Origin: Novosphingobium sp. Chol11
GTDB taxonomy: Bacteria; Pseudomonadota; Alphaproteobacteria; Sphingomonadales; Sphingomonadaceae
Length of the DNA stretch: 64,000 bases
NCBI GenBank assembly: GCA_945906105.1
Contig: CAMDQO010000005.1
Location: forward strand, 1 to 64,000
Reading direction: 5' to 3'
The translations under genes and the position numbers were made by a program. Each line of letters opens with the position of its first letter. The first letter of the stretch is position 1. Shown here piece after piece: positions 8,352 to 16,584 of this stretch. The notes under the pieces are model-generated. The model was not told the DNA's origin and did no database searches. It saw nothing but the letters and a program-made list of their open reading frames with translations.

Positions 8352-8357
8352 ATAAGT

Positions 8358-8594
8358 ATGAAAACCGCCGTCTCGATCCCGGACCCCGTGTTCAACGAAG
8401 CTGACGCGCTGGCCAAGCGGATGGGCATCACCCGCAGCAAACTCTATGCCCGTGCACTCGGGGCCTTCGTTGCCACACAGACTTCAGACCGAATCACGCA
8501 AGCCATGAATGATTCGATCGATGCTGCGGGTAATGGGGCCGATCCCTTCGCCAAGGAAGGCGCACGGCGCATCCTTGAACGCAGCGAATGGTAA
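8358..8594 (+). CDS. MazE/PemI-like ribbon-helix-helix antitoxin (78 aa)
   Basis: The ATG at 8358 gives KTAVSIPDPVFNEADALAKR, a typical ribbon strand (TAVSIPDPVF) followed by helix-turn-helix elements MGITRSKLYARALG. Residues 44-78 form the toxin-binding tail. Such antitoxins neutralise the MazF partner and repress their own promoter. The stop overlaps the toxin start by 7 bases. A longer frame from 8292 has no ribosome site and crosses the promoter, so it was not used. Antitoxin subtype (MazE9/PemI-like) is uncertain. Confidence 0.85.
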   Translation: MKTAVSIPDPVFNEADALAKRMGITRSKLYARALGAFVATQTSDRITQAMNDSIDAAGNGADPFAKEGARRILERSEW

Positions 8595-8947
8595 CGCGTC
8601 AGGAGGCCATCGTTCAGGGCGACATCTGGTGGGCCGATCTTTCCGACCCGCCCGGCTCCACCGCCGGTTTCCGCCGCCCGGTGATTGTCATGCAATGTGA
8701 CGCCATCAACCACAGCCGCATTGGCACAGTCATCTGCGTACCGTTGACCAGCAACCTCAAATGGGCGGATGCGCCGGGAAATGTTATAATCAGCGCGACT
8801 GTCTCCGGGCTTGATCGGGATTCGGTTGCCCAGGTGACTCTGATACTGGCGGTGGACAAGGATTTCCTGACCGAGCGGGCGGGACGGATTTCACCTAGAA
8901 TATTGGCACAAATCTGGTCAGGGCTTGATTTGGTGCTGGGGCGGTAG
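8588..8947 (+). CDS. MazF/PemK-family mRNA interferase toxin (119 aa)
   Basis: Contains the MazF/PemK core: QGDIWWADLSDPPGS near 10-24, RRPVIVMQCDAIN, the TVICVPLTSN strand and DRDSVAQVTLILAVDKDFL, ending with an IWSGLDLVLG helix. The family cuts single-stranded mRNA at short motifs. The conserved Arg of the RRPVIV strand and the Thr/Ser of PLTS are present, so it looks functional. It overlaps its antitoxin by 7 bases, fitting coupled translation. Confidence 0.92.
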   Translation: MVTRQEAIVQGDIWWADLSDPPGSTAGFRRPVIVMQCDAINHSRIGTVICVPLTSNLKWADAPGNVIISATVSGLDRDSVAQVTLILAVDKDFLTERAGRISPRILAQIWSGLDLVLGR

Positions 8948-8957
8948 ATTGTAAATA

Positions 8958-8991
8958 TGACAATTTAGCCCGCACCAAACCATAATTGTCA
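8958..8991. repeat. Inverted repeat TGACAATT / AATTGTCA
   Basis: Eight-base arms at 8958-8965 and 8984-8991 are separated by 18 bases just after the toxin stop. It could be a weak transcript-end structure or a dyad operator for the RcnB-like gene. No T-tract is seen. The rest of 8992-9117 shows only the RcnB-like gene's leader. Confidence 0.4.
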
Positions 8992-9117
8992 GAAAACCGC
9001 CCCCCAACATGAACGAGAGGATGAACGCGCCATTCAGCCTCGCGACAGCGGATCAGGGTTAACACCCATGTCATAGTCGCTGCGGATGTCGTGGCGCGAT
9101 GGGATGGAGTGACGGCA

Positions 9118-10275
9118 ATGGCCGGTGTTAAGCTTCTTAAGACGAGCGGTCTGGCCGCACTTGCTGCCGGAATGGTACTTGCCGCAATGCCGACTTCTGC
9201 CTCGGCGCAGGAACGCGGTGGCCGCTGGAATCGCGGTGGTGAAGCCGCTGGAAATATCGGCGGTGACTCTGGCCGCGTCAGAGATGGCGGCGGACGTCAA
9301 AACGACGGCGATAACGGCGGTGGCTCGCAACAGCGCCAGCAGTCACAAGCTCAGGCCCAGGTTCAAGTGCAAGCTCAGCCACAGGCGGCCCCACAGCGCA
9401 ACTGGAATGGCGGTGGCCGCGATGGCGGCAACAGTGGCTGGACCGCGCGGGCACAAACCGCTCCGGCACCCGCACCACAGGCCCAAGCTGCGCCGCAACA
9501 ATCGCGTGGCTGGAATGGCGGTAGCAGTGCTCGCGGATCTTGGGGCCAATCTGGCGGCAATCAGGGCGGCTGGACGGCACGTGCCCAGTCGGCTCCTGCG
9601 CCACAGGCTCAGGCACAGGCCGCGCCGCAGCAGCGCAACTGGAACGGCGGTGATCGCCGTAACGGCAGCAATGGCGGAAGCTGGTCACAGCGCGGCACTG
9701 CCAATGACAGCGGCTGGTCTGGTCGCAACACCCAGCAGCAGCGCGCCAAGCCGCCGATCTGGGGCAATGGCAACGACACCTATCGCAGTGCTGATCGTGA
9801 TCGCAACAACGACCGCTATCGCAATAACGACGGGCGCAATAACGGCAGCCGCAACGATAGCTGGAACAATAACCATGGCAACAACCGTCAGGGTTATGAC
9901 AACCGTCAGGGCTACAACAACCGTCAGGGCTATAACAACCGTCAGGGCTATAACGGCAACTACAACAACTGGAATCGCGATTGGCGGCGGGACAACCGCT
10001 ATGATTGGAACGGCTGGCGCAGCCACAACCGGGACGTCTTCCGGCTAGGTCGCTACAGTTCGCCCTATCGCGACTGGTCCTATCGCCGCCTGTCGATTGG
10101 CTTCATGCTCGACAACCTGTTCTTCAGCAACAATTACTGGATCAATGATCCATGGCAGTATCGCCTGCCAGATGCTTACGGCCCCTATCGCTGGGTCCGC
10201 TATTATGACGATGCCTTGCTGGTGGACATCTACTCAGGCGAAGTGGTCGATGTGATCTATGACGTCTTCTGGTAA
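9118..10275 (+). CDS. RcnB-like exported protein with long Gly/Asn/Gln repeat region (385 aa)
   Basis: Start ATG 9118 is preferred over GTG 9091 because GGAG lies 8 bases upstream and it directly gives the signal peptide (KLLKTSGLAALAAGMVLAAM, cleavage after SASA). Residues ~30-290 are low complexity, rich in N, G, Q, R, with repeated blocks of the type QAAPQxRNWNGG and SGWTARAQ and four NRQGYN/D heptad-like units. The folded C-terminus (~315-385) carries GPYRWVRYYDDALLVDIYSG, the signature of RcnB-family periplasmic proteins. RcnB of E. coli affects Ni/Co export; here no metal transporter is adjacent, so that role is not assumed. Confidence 0.8.
   Translation: MAGVKLLKTSGLAALAAGMVLAAMPTSASAQERGGRWNRGGEAAGNIGGDSGRVRDGGGRQNDGDNGGGSQQRQQSQAQAQVQVQAQPQAAPQRNWNGGGRDGGNSGWTARAQTAPAPAPQAQAAPQQSRGWNGGSSARGSWGQSGGNQGGWTARAQSAPAPQAQAQAAPQQRNWNGGDRRNGSNGGSWSQRGTANDSGWSGRNTQQQRAKPPIWGNGNDTYRSADRDRNNDRYRNNDGRNNGSRNDSWNNNHGNNRQGYDNRQGYNNRQGYNNRQGYNGNYNNWNRDWRRDNRYDWNGWRSHNRDVFRLGRYSSPYRDWSYRRLSIGFMLDNLFFSNNYWINDPWQYRLPDAYGPYRWVRYYDDALLVDIYSGEVVDVIYDVFW
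9883..9954 (+). repeat. Four tandem 18-bp units inside the RcnB-like gene
   Basis: Units start at 9883, 9901, 9919 and 9937; each reads AACCGTCAGGGYTAYRAC and encodes NRQGYD or NRQGYN. The last two are identical and the others differ by one to three bases, indicating recent slippage or selection on the peptide repeat. Unit number is likely to vary among strains. Confidence 0.9.
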
Positions 10276-10304
10276 GACTTTCTGGCCGAGTGGACCAGAT
10301 GCAG

Positions 10305-10332
10305 GAACCCCCGCCCTCACCGGCGGGGGTTC
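10305..10332. terminator. Hairpin terminator between convergent genes
   Basis: GAACCCCCGCC (10305-10315) pairs with GGCGGGGGTTC (10322-10332) across a 6-base loop, followed by TTTGTTG on the plus strand. It is placed 30 bases after the RcnB-like stop and 9 bases after the cytochrome b561 stop (minus strand), so it may serve both. Confidence 0.8.
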
Positions 10333-10340
10333 TTTGTTGC

Positions 10341-10889
10341 TCAGTCTTTAGGCACCTGCCCCTTGCCGAACCACATCCGCCGCATTCCGCCATCGCGATC
10401 AAGAAACTGGTGCTTGAGCGCGCCCAGCACGTGCAGCGCGATCAATGCCAGCATTACTGTTGCCATCACCTCATGCACCTCGGCGAAAAGTTCAGCATTG
10501 GTCTTGCTCTGATCAAGCGGCAAACCGGGATAGGCGAAGAGTCCGAAGGCATTGACCGGCTTGCCCCCGCTGGCAGCAGAATGCGTGGCCCAGCCCATCA
10601 AAGGCACGGCCACCATGACCACGTAAAACAGCGAATGCACCGCCTTGGCCAGCCCTGCCTCCCAAGTCTTGAGCGTCGGGGACAGCGGCGGCGGGCGGTG
10701 GGTAAGCCGCCAGACGATGCGCAGCACGGTCAGCAGCAGGATCGTCACGCCAAAGGCCTTGTGCCCCGCCATGGCATAGGCCTTTTCGGCAGCGGGAAGG
10801 TCTTCTGCCGACCATGCTCCGATATAGTTGAGTGCGATCAGTATCGCGATGGTCCAGTGCAGGATGATCGCCCCGGTCGAATAGCGCAT
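10341..10889 (-). CDS. Cytochrome b561-family membrane protein (182 aa)
   Basis: Four transmembrane helices with the b561 heme-ligand pattern: ILHWTIAILIALNY (helix 1, His 12), MAGHKAFGVTILLL (helix 2), VHSLFYVVMVAVPLMGW (helix 3) and AEVHEVMATVMLALIALHVLGALKH (helix 4). The family moves electrons between quinol and periplasmic acceptors such as superoxide or YceI-linked partners. Start ATG 10889 is chosen because AGGGGA lies 8 bases upstream; a frame extending to 10988 adds a Lys/Gly-rich stretch without a ribosome site. Confidence 0.88.
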   Translation of the reverse strand: MRYSTGAIILHWTIAILIALNYIGAWSAEDLPAAEKAYAMAGHKAFGVTILLLTVLRIVWRLTHRPPPLSPTLKTWEAGLAKAVHSLFYVVMVAVPLMGWATHSAASGGKPVNAFGLFAYPGLPLDQSKTNAELFAEVHEVMATVMLALIALHVLGALKHQFLDRDGGMRRMWFGKGQVPKD

Positions 10890-11015
10890 GGTTAGTTCCC
10901 CTTTGCGGCCCGATGCCGACAGCTTATCCACCTTGCCGCAAGGAACAAGCCCTTTTGGCTTGCCCTTGGCGCTGCGGGCTTTAGGCATGGCGGTATTATC
11001 AAGTATTCAAGCACG

Positions 11016-11711
11016 ATGACCGAAACAGCCCAGCAATCCGATCCCTTTTCCGATGCCCCCAACCCTGATCGTGCTGCTCTGGCGCGCGTGGGAAAGCTGG
11101 TGCGCGCACGCCTCGCCAACGATCCCGGCGTCTATCGCTTCCCCTGCGATCAGGCCGAAATTTACGCCGTTACCGATTTTCTCAGCACCGGGGAATGTCA
11201 GCGCTTGATCGCCCGGATCGACGAAGTGGCGCGGCCATCAACGCTGTATAACCTTGGCCATGGCGAGCAATATCGCACCAGCTATTCCGGCGATGTTGAT
11301 CGCAACGATGCTTTCATCCGCATGATCGAGCGCAAGATCGATGATCTGCTGGGAATTGACGGTGATTTTGGTGAGACCGTTCAGGGCCAGCGCTATGCCC
11401 CCGGTCAGGAATTCATGGCGCATTATGACTGGTTTTTCACTCGGTCGGATTACTGGCAAAGTGAAAAGGATCGCGGCGGGCAACGCAGCTGGACGGCGAT
11501 GGTTTTTCTGGGTGAAGTTGAGGAAGGCGGCAACACCGATTTCACCCGCATCGGCATTTCCATCCCGCCGCAGCGCGGCCTGCTGTTGCTGTGGAACAAT
11601 ACCCTGCCCGATGGTAGCCCCAATGTCGAAACCCTGCATGCCGGAACACCGGTGGTGCGCGGCGTAAAATACATCATAACGAAGTGGTACCGGACACGCC
11701 GATGGGGATGA
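11016..11711 (+). CDS. Prolyl 4-hydroxylase-like 2OG-Fe(II) dioxygenase (231 aa)
   Basis: The double-stranded beta-helix domain is visible: YAPGQEFMAHYDWFF supplies the HxD iron ligands (HYD), LGEVEEGGNTDFTRIGISI is the P4H strand pair, and LHAGTPVVRGVKYIITKW supplies the distal His and the Lys that binds 2-oxoglutarate. The family hydroxylates proline, in bacteria on translation factors or other proteins. The substrate is unknown. The TGA overlaps the following ATG (ATGA at 11708-11711). Confidence 0.88.
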   Translation: MTETAQQSDPFSDAPNPDRAALARVGKLVRARLANDPGVYRFPCDQAEIYAVTDFLSTGECQRLIARIDEVARPSTLYNLGHGEQYRTSYSGDVDRNDAFIRMIERKIDDLLGIDGDFGETVQGQRYAPGQEFMAHYDWFFTRSDYWQSEKDRGGQRSWTAMVFLGEVEEGGNTDFTRIGISIPPQRGLLLLWNNTLPDGSPNVETLHAGTPVVRGVKYIITKWYRTRRWG

Positions 11712-13555
11712 ACTTAACGCCAACCGCTTTGCTGCTGGCTTCGCTTTCGATCATGGCAACAGCGCCAGCTCTTGCCCAAAGCGCCCCATTTGCCGCGGCA
11801 TCAGCCGCCGCATCAGCCCCTGTGGCAGCTGCAGCCAGCAGCCGCAGCGAGGATCAGCGGTTGATGCTGGTGTTTGCTCAGGATGCCCGGCGTGAGGATC
11901 AGCTCAATCCCCTGCAAGCGATCTATCGCGGTGAGCGGGCGAACCCGGCGGCCTTGGCACAGGTGTTTTCCGATGCGCTTGATCGCAAATCGCTGGCCTC
12001 AGCACGGCTGGGTATTTCGGCGCTCTCCCGGATTGACCGGCGCAAGCTGAGCGCAGAGCGGCAGATTTCCTATGATGTCTTTGCCCGCGAAAAGCGCCTG
12101 CAGGTGGAATTCCTCCAACCTGACGTGCGCGCGCTGACTGCCGTGCGCCCGCTGACCCATTTTGGCGGATTGCACGTGGAATTTCCCTCGATCATCGCCC
12201 ATGGCGGTGCGCTGCCTTACAAGACCGAGGCCGATTACCGCGCCGCGCTGGCGTTGGCCCGCGCCTTTCCACCGATCCTTGATCAGGCAGTGCTGCGCTT
12301 TCGTGAGGGGCTGAAAAGCGGCGTGGTCGATTCCAAGCTGACCGTCACCAATATGATCGGCCAGATCGACGCGCTACTGGCGCAAAAGCCCGAGGAATCA
12401 CCGTTCACTTCGCCGATCAGGGCATTCCCCAAGAGCGTCACGCCTGCTGCCCGAACGCAGCTCACCGCCGCCTTTGGCTCTGCCGTGCGCATTGAAATCT
12501 ACCCGGCTTATCGCCGCCTGCGCAGCTTCCTCCACGATGAATACCTCCCCGCTGCACGTGCAGATGTCGGCGTTTCGGCGATGAAAGGCGGCTCCGGCCT
12601 GTACCGCCGCCTGATCCGCTACAACACCTCGTTGCAGATGGACCCGGACGAGATCCACCGGCTGGGCCTGTCAGAAGTTGCGCGCATCCAGAGCGAGATG
12701 GACACTGTGCGCGTAGAGCTGGGTTTCACCGGCAGTTTAGCTGCGTTTTTCAATAACATCCGCACCGACCCGCGCTATCACCCCAAGACGCGCGAGGAGC
12801 TGTCCTCAGGCTTTGCCAAGATCGCGACCGAAGTCGACAAGCAGATCCCGCAGTATTTCTCCCGTGTGCCCAAGACCAAGCTGGAGATCCAGCCCTACCC
12901 CGCCTACCGCGAGAAATACGAGGCGGGCGGCAGCTACAATCAGGGCTCAGCCGATGGCAGTCGCCCAGGTGTGTTCTTCTACAATTCCTATGATCTGCCC
13001 AGCCGCTTTCTGACTGGCATGGCGACGCTCTATCTGCATGAGGGCATCCCCGGACACCACTTCCAGATCAGCCTGGCGCAGGAAGACAGCACGCTGCCGG
13101 AGTTCCAGCGTTACGGCGGCAACACCGCCTTTGTCGAAGGCTGGGCGCTTTATGCTGAGACGCTGGGTTATTCGATGGGCCTCTACAAAGACCCGCTGCA
13201 GCACTGGGGCACGCTCGATGACGAGATGCTGCGCGCGATGCGGCTGGTGGTCGATACCGGGCTGCACACCAAGGGCTGGAGCCGCGACAAGGCGATTGAC
13301 TATATGCTCGCCAATTCCGGCATGGGGCGTACCGACGCCACCGCCGAGGTGGAGCGCTACATCGCCTGGCCGGGACAAGCGCTCAGCTACAAGCTGGGTG
13401 CATTGACCATACAACGGTTGCGCAAGAAGGCAGAAACCGCGCTGGGGCCAAAATTCGATATCCGCGCGTTCCATGCGCAGGTGCTGGGGAGCGGCGCACT
13501 GCCATTGCCGATCCTTGAAGCGAAAATTGATCGGTGGATTTCTGGGGTGCTGTAG
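11708..13555 (+). CDS. DUF885 family secreted putative metallopeptidase (615 aa)
   Basis: ATG 11708 overlaps the upstream stop as ATGA and opens a signal peptide (MNLTPTALLLASLSIMATA-PALAQS). ATG 11702 and GTG 11684 are in-frame alternatives. The DUF885 hallmark LHEGIPGHHFQ near residue 450 resembles an HExxH-type zinc site, followed by FVEGWALYAE. The C-terminus ends ILEAKIDRWISGVL. Family activity is little characterised and assumed peptidase-like. A scrap of a second gene with nearly the same C-terminus lies at 16448-16504. Confidence 0.88.
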   Translation: MNLTPTALLLASLSIMATAPALAQSAPFAAASAAASAPVAAAASSRSEDQRLMLVFAQDARREDQLNPLQAIYRGERANPAALAQVFSDALDRKSLASARLGISALSRIDRRKLSAERQISYDVFAREKRLQVEFLQPDVRALTAVRPLTHFGGLHVEFPSIIAHGGALPYKTEADYRAALALARAFPPILDQAVLRFREGLKSGVVDSKLTVTNMIGQIDALLAQKPEESPFTSPIRAFPKSVTPAARTQLTAAFGSAVRIEIYPAYRRLRSFLHDEYLPAARADVGVSAMKGGSGLYRRLIRYNTSLQMDPDEIHRLGLSEVARIQSEMDTVRVELGFTGSLAAFFNNIRTDPRYHPKTREELSSGFAKIATEVDKQIPQYFSRVPKTKLEIQPYPAYREKYEAGGSYNQGSADGSRPGVFFYNSYDLPSRFLTGMATLYLHEGIPGHHFQISLAQEDSTLPEFQRYGGNTAFVEGWALYAETLGYSMGLYKDPLQHWGTLDDEMLRAMRLVVDTGLHTKGWSRDKAIDYMLANSGMGRTDATAEVERYIAWPGQALSYKLGALTIQRLRKKAETALGPKFDIRAFHAQVLGSGALPLPILEAKIDRWISGVL

Positions 13556-13771
13556 GGGGTGCGTGGCAGATGCCAACAATGCCTCTCATGCTTTCTGCTG
13601 GTAAGCCAAACAGCGCATAATCGTAGGCTTGCGCGGCGCAGTGCAAGTCGGTTCGCCGCACAATGCGCGCGAACTATCCGCTCAACCATTGGTCTTGCCG
13701 GTGTGTTCATGTGACAGAAAGGCTGCGCCGAACAGGCGAGGCAGGTGGGCGTAATTTGAAGGAGCAGTCAA

Positions 13772-14647
13772 ATCCGTATCATATCCAACCGGCCAAAGGT
13801 TTTTCTCCTGATTGCCATGCTGACCCTGCCAGCATCGGGCAGCTTGTCTGCGCAGCAGCAGGCATCGCCCGATCCCAATATTATCGTAACGGGCGAGCTT
13901 GCGCCCGATATTTCTCAGCTGACCGCCGGGCCTGAGATCAAGGGCGTCATCTCCGCGCGTAACGGCGAGAAGATCAAGATCATCACCGCCGAAGGCACCA
14001 GCACAATTATCGCCATCAATGATGCTACCCGGATCAAGTCCGGCGGGAGCTTTTTCGGCGGCAATCGCAGCAAGGTTACTCCAGACGCGCTGCTCAACGG
14101 CCTGCCAGTTACCGTCAAGACATTGCAATGGGACGGTGGCCTGGTGGCGAGCCAGATCAGTTTCAAGTCGGGTGACCTCAAGACCGCGACCATGATCCGT
14201 AACGGCACGGCCCAGCGCTTTGAGGAGCAGACTGCGGCAACTGAGGCGCTGCGTGGCCGCATGGGTGATATCGACAATTACAATATCAAGAGCACGATGA
14301 ATGTGTATTTTGATACTGGCAAGGCGCTGCTCTCCCCGCAGGCCAAGGCCGAACTCTGCACCACAGCGAGCGCTGGCGAGGGCATGGATAATGCCCTGAT
14401 GCTGGTTGTCGGTTACACCGATTCAGTCGGCAGCGATGAATACAACCAGATCCTCAGCGAAAAGCGGGCGGGTAGCGTCATCAATTATCTTCAACAGGCC
14501 TGCCATTGGAAGCCCTATCGTATGCTGACCCCCACCGGCATGGCCAAGGCGGACCCGTTGGCAAGCAATGACACGCCCGAAGGCAAGGCACAGAACCGCC
14601 GGGTTTCGGTGAATATTCTGGTCAGCAAAGGCCTTGACGGTATGTGA
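13772..14647 (+). CDS. OmpA-family C-terminal domain protein (about 291 aa), probable ATC start
   Basis: The C-terminal third is an OmpA-like peptidoglycan-binding domain: VYFDTGKALLSPQA, GYTDSVGSDEYNQILSEKRA with the Asp and Arg that bind meso-DAP, and NRRVSVNILV. Residues before it form a beta domain (ITAEGTSTIIAINDATR). The first ATG in frame is 13817, but it leaves a signal peptide without its basic end. Upstream codons 13772-13816 encode IRIISNRPKVFLLIA, a proper n- and h-region, and AAGGAG at 13759-13764 is 7 bases before ATC 13772. The stop codon upstream in frame is at 13757. I therefore place the start at ATC, with ATG 13817 as the conservative alternative. Confidence 0.75.
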   Translation: MRIISNRPKVFLLIAMLTLPASGSLSAQQQASPDPNIIVTGELAPDISQLTAGPEIKGVISARNGEKIKIITAEGTSTIIAINDATRIKSGGSFFGGNRSKVTPDALLNGLPVTVKTLQWDGGLVASQISFKSGDLKTATMIRNGTAQRFEEQTAATEALRGRMGDIDNYNIKSTMNVYFDTGKALLSPQAKAELCTTASAGEGMDNALMLVVGYTDSVGSDEYNQILSEKRAGSVINYLQQACHWKPYRMLTPTGMAKADPLASNDTPEGKAQNRRVSVNILVSKGLDGM

Positions 14648-14764
14648 GTGGCGCAAGCGGGCTGAGGCCGCGCCGCGCGGCCAAAGTTCGCATTGCGGGC
14701 GTTCCATGTGCCGCATCGCAGTTGGCGGCAGGCCTGCGGATCAACCCTTCTGGGTCAAATGTCG

Positions 14765-16243
14765 CTACCGCCCGAATCTGGCCAGGCAAGCATCGAGTTT
14801 GCCGCGCAACCAAATCCTTGCACGAGCCAGAGCGCTCAGGCGGGCGGGCGGTGCGGTCATATTGGCGCGTAGTGTCTCCCACGGGCTCGCCGTGCGGCTG
14901 TCCTCCGTGCAGATGTCCTCAGCACATACAGGGCCGGTTCGCGAGTGTGGAGCAGGTTCATCTGCCGGGATGTCTGGCGCTGGCAAAGGTGCTTTGGCGA
15001 TTGGCTGGGCATTATCCGAAATCAGCCTGCGCAGGCGCTGCTGCAGATCGGTTTCAAGCAGCGTAAATCCCGGCCCAACCGGCTGTTCTTCGCAAGCAGG
15101 CAGCGCGGCCGGTTCGGCCTGATTGTAAGGCGGAGTCACGTCTGCAGATGGCACGTGTTCGCGCAGGCCAAGCAAATTTCCTGAGTCGCAGGTTTTCTTT
15201 GCCGGTTTCTGGGCAAGCAATGGCCTGATGCTGTCTGTTGCGGCCAACAGTCCGGGCATTTCAGGCGCAGGCGCGGGCGCAATGGCCTCTTGTCCGGCCG
15301 CTTTATCTTCACTGCCGAGGTGATTAAGGCTGCGCAGCCGACTTATGCGACTGGCCAATTCGTCTTCGCTCTCGTCGAGCACGAGAACAGCCCGCTTCTT
15401 GGCCTGGGGAATCCGGGTCATCAGCAAACTGCTATAGCGCGGCGGCGGGGCGCCGTGGCTAACGTCGGCGACGGGCACTTCCACGACAACTTCTATGTCC
15501 GCGACTTCCGCCATGCCCGCTACCGGCGCATCGAAATAGGGATGGACGCCGCTGCTCCCCGCCATGACGCAGAGCGGGCGGGGCAAACCAGCGCGGGCGA
15601 TCTGATCGGTAACCGCCTGAACCAGCAAGGCGGAGAGCAGGCACGCCCCAAGCGAGCCGGCACGGATGCCATCCTCATCGGGTTCGTCACTCGCCAGCAA
15701 CCGCGCTTCGAGCTTTGCCAGCGCGCCGTGCAGATCGTCGATACCTTCCAGCGACAAGGCGGTGTCGGTCGCATCGGAATCGCCGCTCCAGGCACAGCCA
15801 TAGAACGAGTAACCTTCAAGCAGATCATCACGCTTGCTCTGCGAGAACGGATAGGCGTTATCACTGAAATAGCTGGTTTCAATGTGTGGCCGCAGGTGCC
15901 CCTCCCCATCAAGCTCAGGCACTTCCACGCCGGGTGATCCGACTGCGATGGACTGGCCGAATGCGATGGGCTGGCCGAACGCGATTGACAGGGCTGTCAC
16001 CGGACGTCCGGGCTGATCATGGCGGCTGACAGCCTCACCCAGTTCATCCCACCCGCTCAAGACGAGATCAGCGGCTTCGATGGTCAAGAAACGTTCCGGC
16101 AGCATGCCCCCGCTCCCGGCATAAGGAGCCAGCAGCGAGCGCAACCGCTTAATGGCCTCGCTCGCCCTGCCTTCGCACAATCTGTTTTCGATCGAACGGC
16201 GAAAGTCTTCCTCGTTCAATCTGTCGATGTCGATGGTGGTCAC
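14765..16243 (-). CDS. Uncharacterised acidic/proline-rich protein (492 aa)
   Basis: I do not recognise a domain. Residues 1-75 are helical and charged (TTIDIDRLNEEDFRRSIENR). Residues ~80-105 contain a short tandem repeat SIAFGQPIAFGQSIAVGSPG. Residues ~130-290 alternate hydrophobic strands with small residues (GSLGACLLSALLVQAVTDQI, ADIEVVVEVPVADV). The C-terminal 180 residues are disordered-looking (P, A, E) but end in a basic amphipathic helix (LARARIWLRGKLDACLARFG). No signal peptide is evident. Codon use matches neighbours. Lone gene, convergent with the OmpA-like gene. Confidence 0.65.
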   Translation of the reverse strand: MTTIDIDRLNEEDFRRSIENRLCEGRASEAIKRLRSLLAPYAGSGGMLPERFLTIEAADLVLSGWDELGEAVSRHDQPGRPVTALSIAFGQPIAFGQSIAVGSPGVEVPELDGEGHLRPHIETSYFSDNAYPFSQSKRDDLLEGYSFYGCAWSGDSDATDTALSLEGIDDLHGALAKLEARLLASDEPDEDGIRAGSLGACLLSALLVQAVTDQIARAGLPRPLCVMAGSSGVHPYFDAPVAGMAEVADIEVVVEVPVADVSHGAPPPRYSSLLMTRIPQAKKRAVLVLDESEDELASRISRLRSLNHLGSEDKAAGQEAIAPAPAPEMPGLLAATDSIRPLLAQKPAKKTCDSGNLLGLREHVPSADVTPPYNQAEPAALPACEEQPVGPGFTLLETDLQQRLRRLISDNAQPIAKAPLPAPDIPADEPAPHSRTGPVCAEDICTEDSRTASPWETLRANMTAPPARLSALARARIWLRGKLDACLARFGR

Positions 16244-16447
16244 ACGCGTTCCCTGGGCCTTGCGTAAAAGGCAATGTGTTCTGAAATGGTTGATTTGTTG
16301 TTACTTGCTCAACCTTATCGCCAGCGCGGGGGCGTGATGGCGATAACACAGGTGGAAATGGTGCGGCATGAAGGCGTTGGTGCGACGTGCGTTCTGGAAG
16401 CGGGCTGAAATAGCCGGTCGCTAGTTTGGGGGATTTTGGGACGGGTG

Positions 16448-16504
16448 CTGCCCTTGCTGATACTAGAGACGATGATTGATCGGTGGATTGCCGGGGTGCG
16501 GTAG
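16448..16504 (+). pseudogene. 3' scrap of a second DUF885 gene
   Basis: CTG 16448 to TAG 16502-16504 encodes LPLLILETMIDRWIAGVR. The intact gene at 11708-13555 ends LPLPILEAKIDRWISGVL, so 13 of 18 residues match, including the same stop position. No further homology is visible upstream. It is the tail of a deleted or rearranged paralogue, in the 341-base stretch 16244-16584, which otherwise holds only a 17-base direct repeat. Confidence 0.65.
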
Positions 16505-16527
16505 TTGGGGTGTTAATGGGATTCGTC

Positions 16528-16558
16528 CCAGTTGCAGACATTGGCCAGTTGCAGACAT
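16528..16558 (+). repeat. Direct repeat upstream of the interrupted gene
   Basis: CCAGTTGCAGACAT occurs at 16528-16541 and again at 16545-16558 (17-base period), 27 bases before the ATG at 16585. Position suggests tandem regulator sites or slippage; nothing identifies the binder. Confidence 0.5.
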
Positions 16559-16584
16559 CGGCACCTAATCAGGTACAGTATAGT

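Noticed and set aside
9883..9954. Possible CRISPR-like array
   Set aside because: 18-bp units with no spacers, in frame and coding for NRQGYN; a coding repeat.
9125..10048. 307-codon alternative frame in the RcnB-like gene
   Set aside because: Low-complexity shadow of the repeat region.
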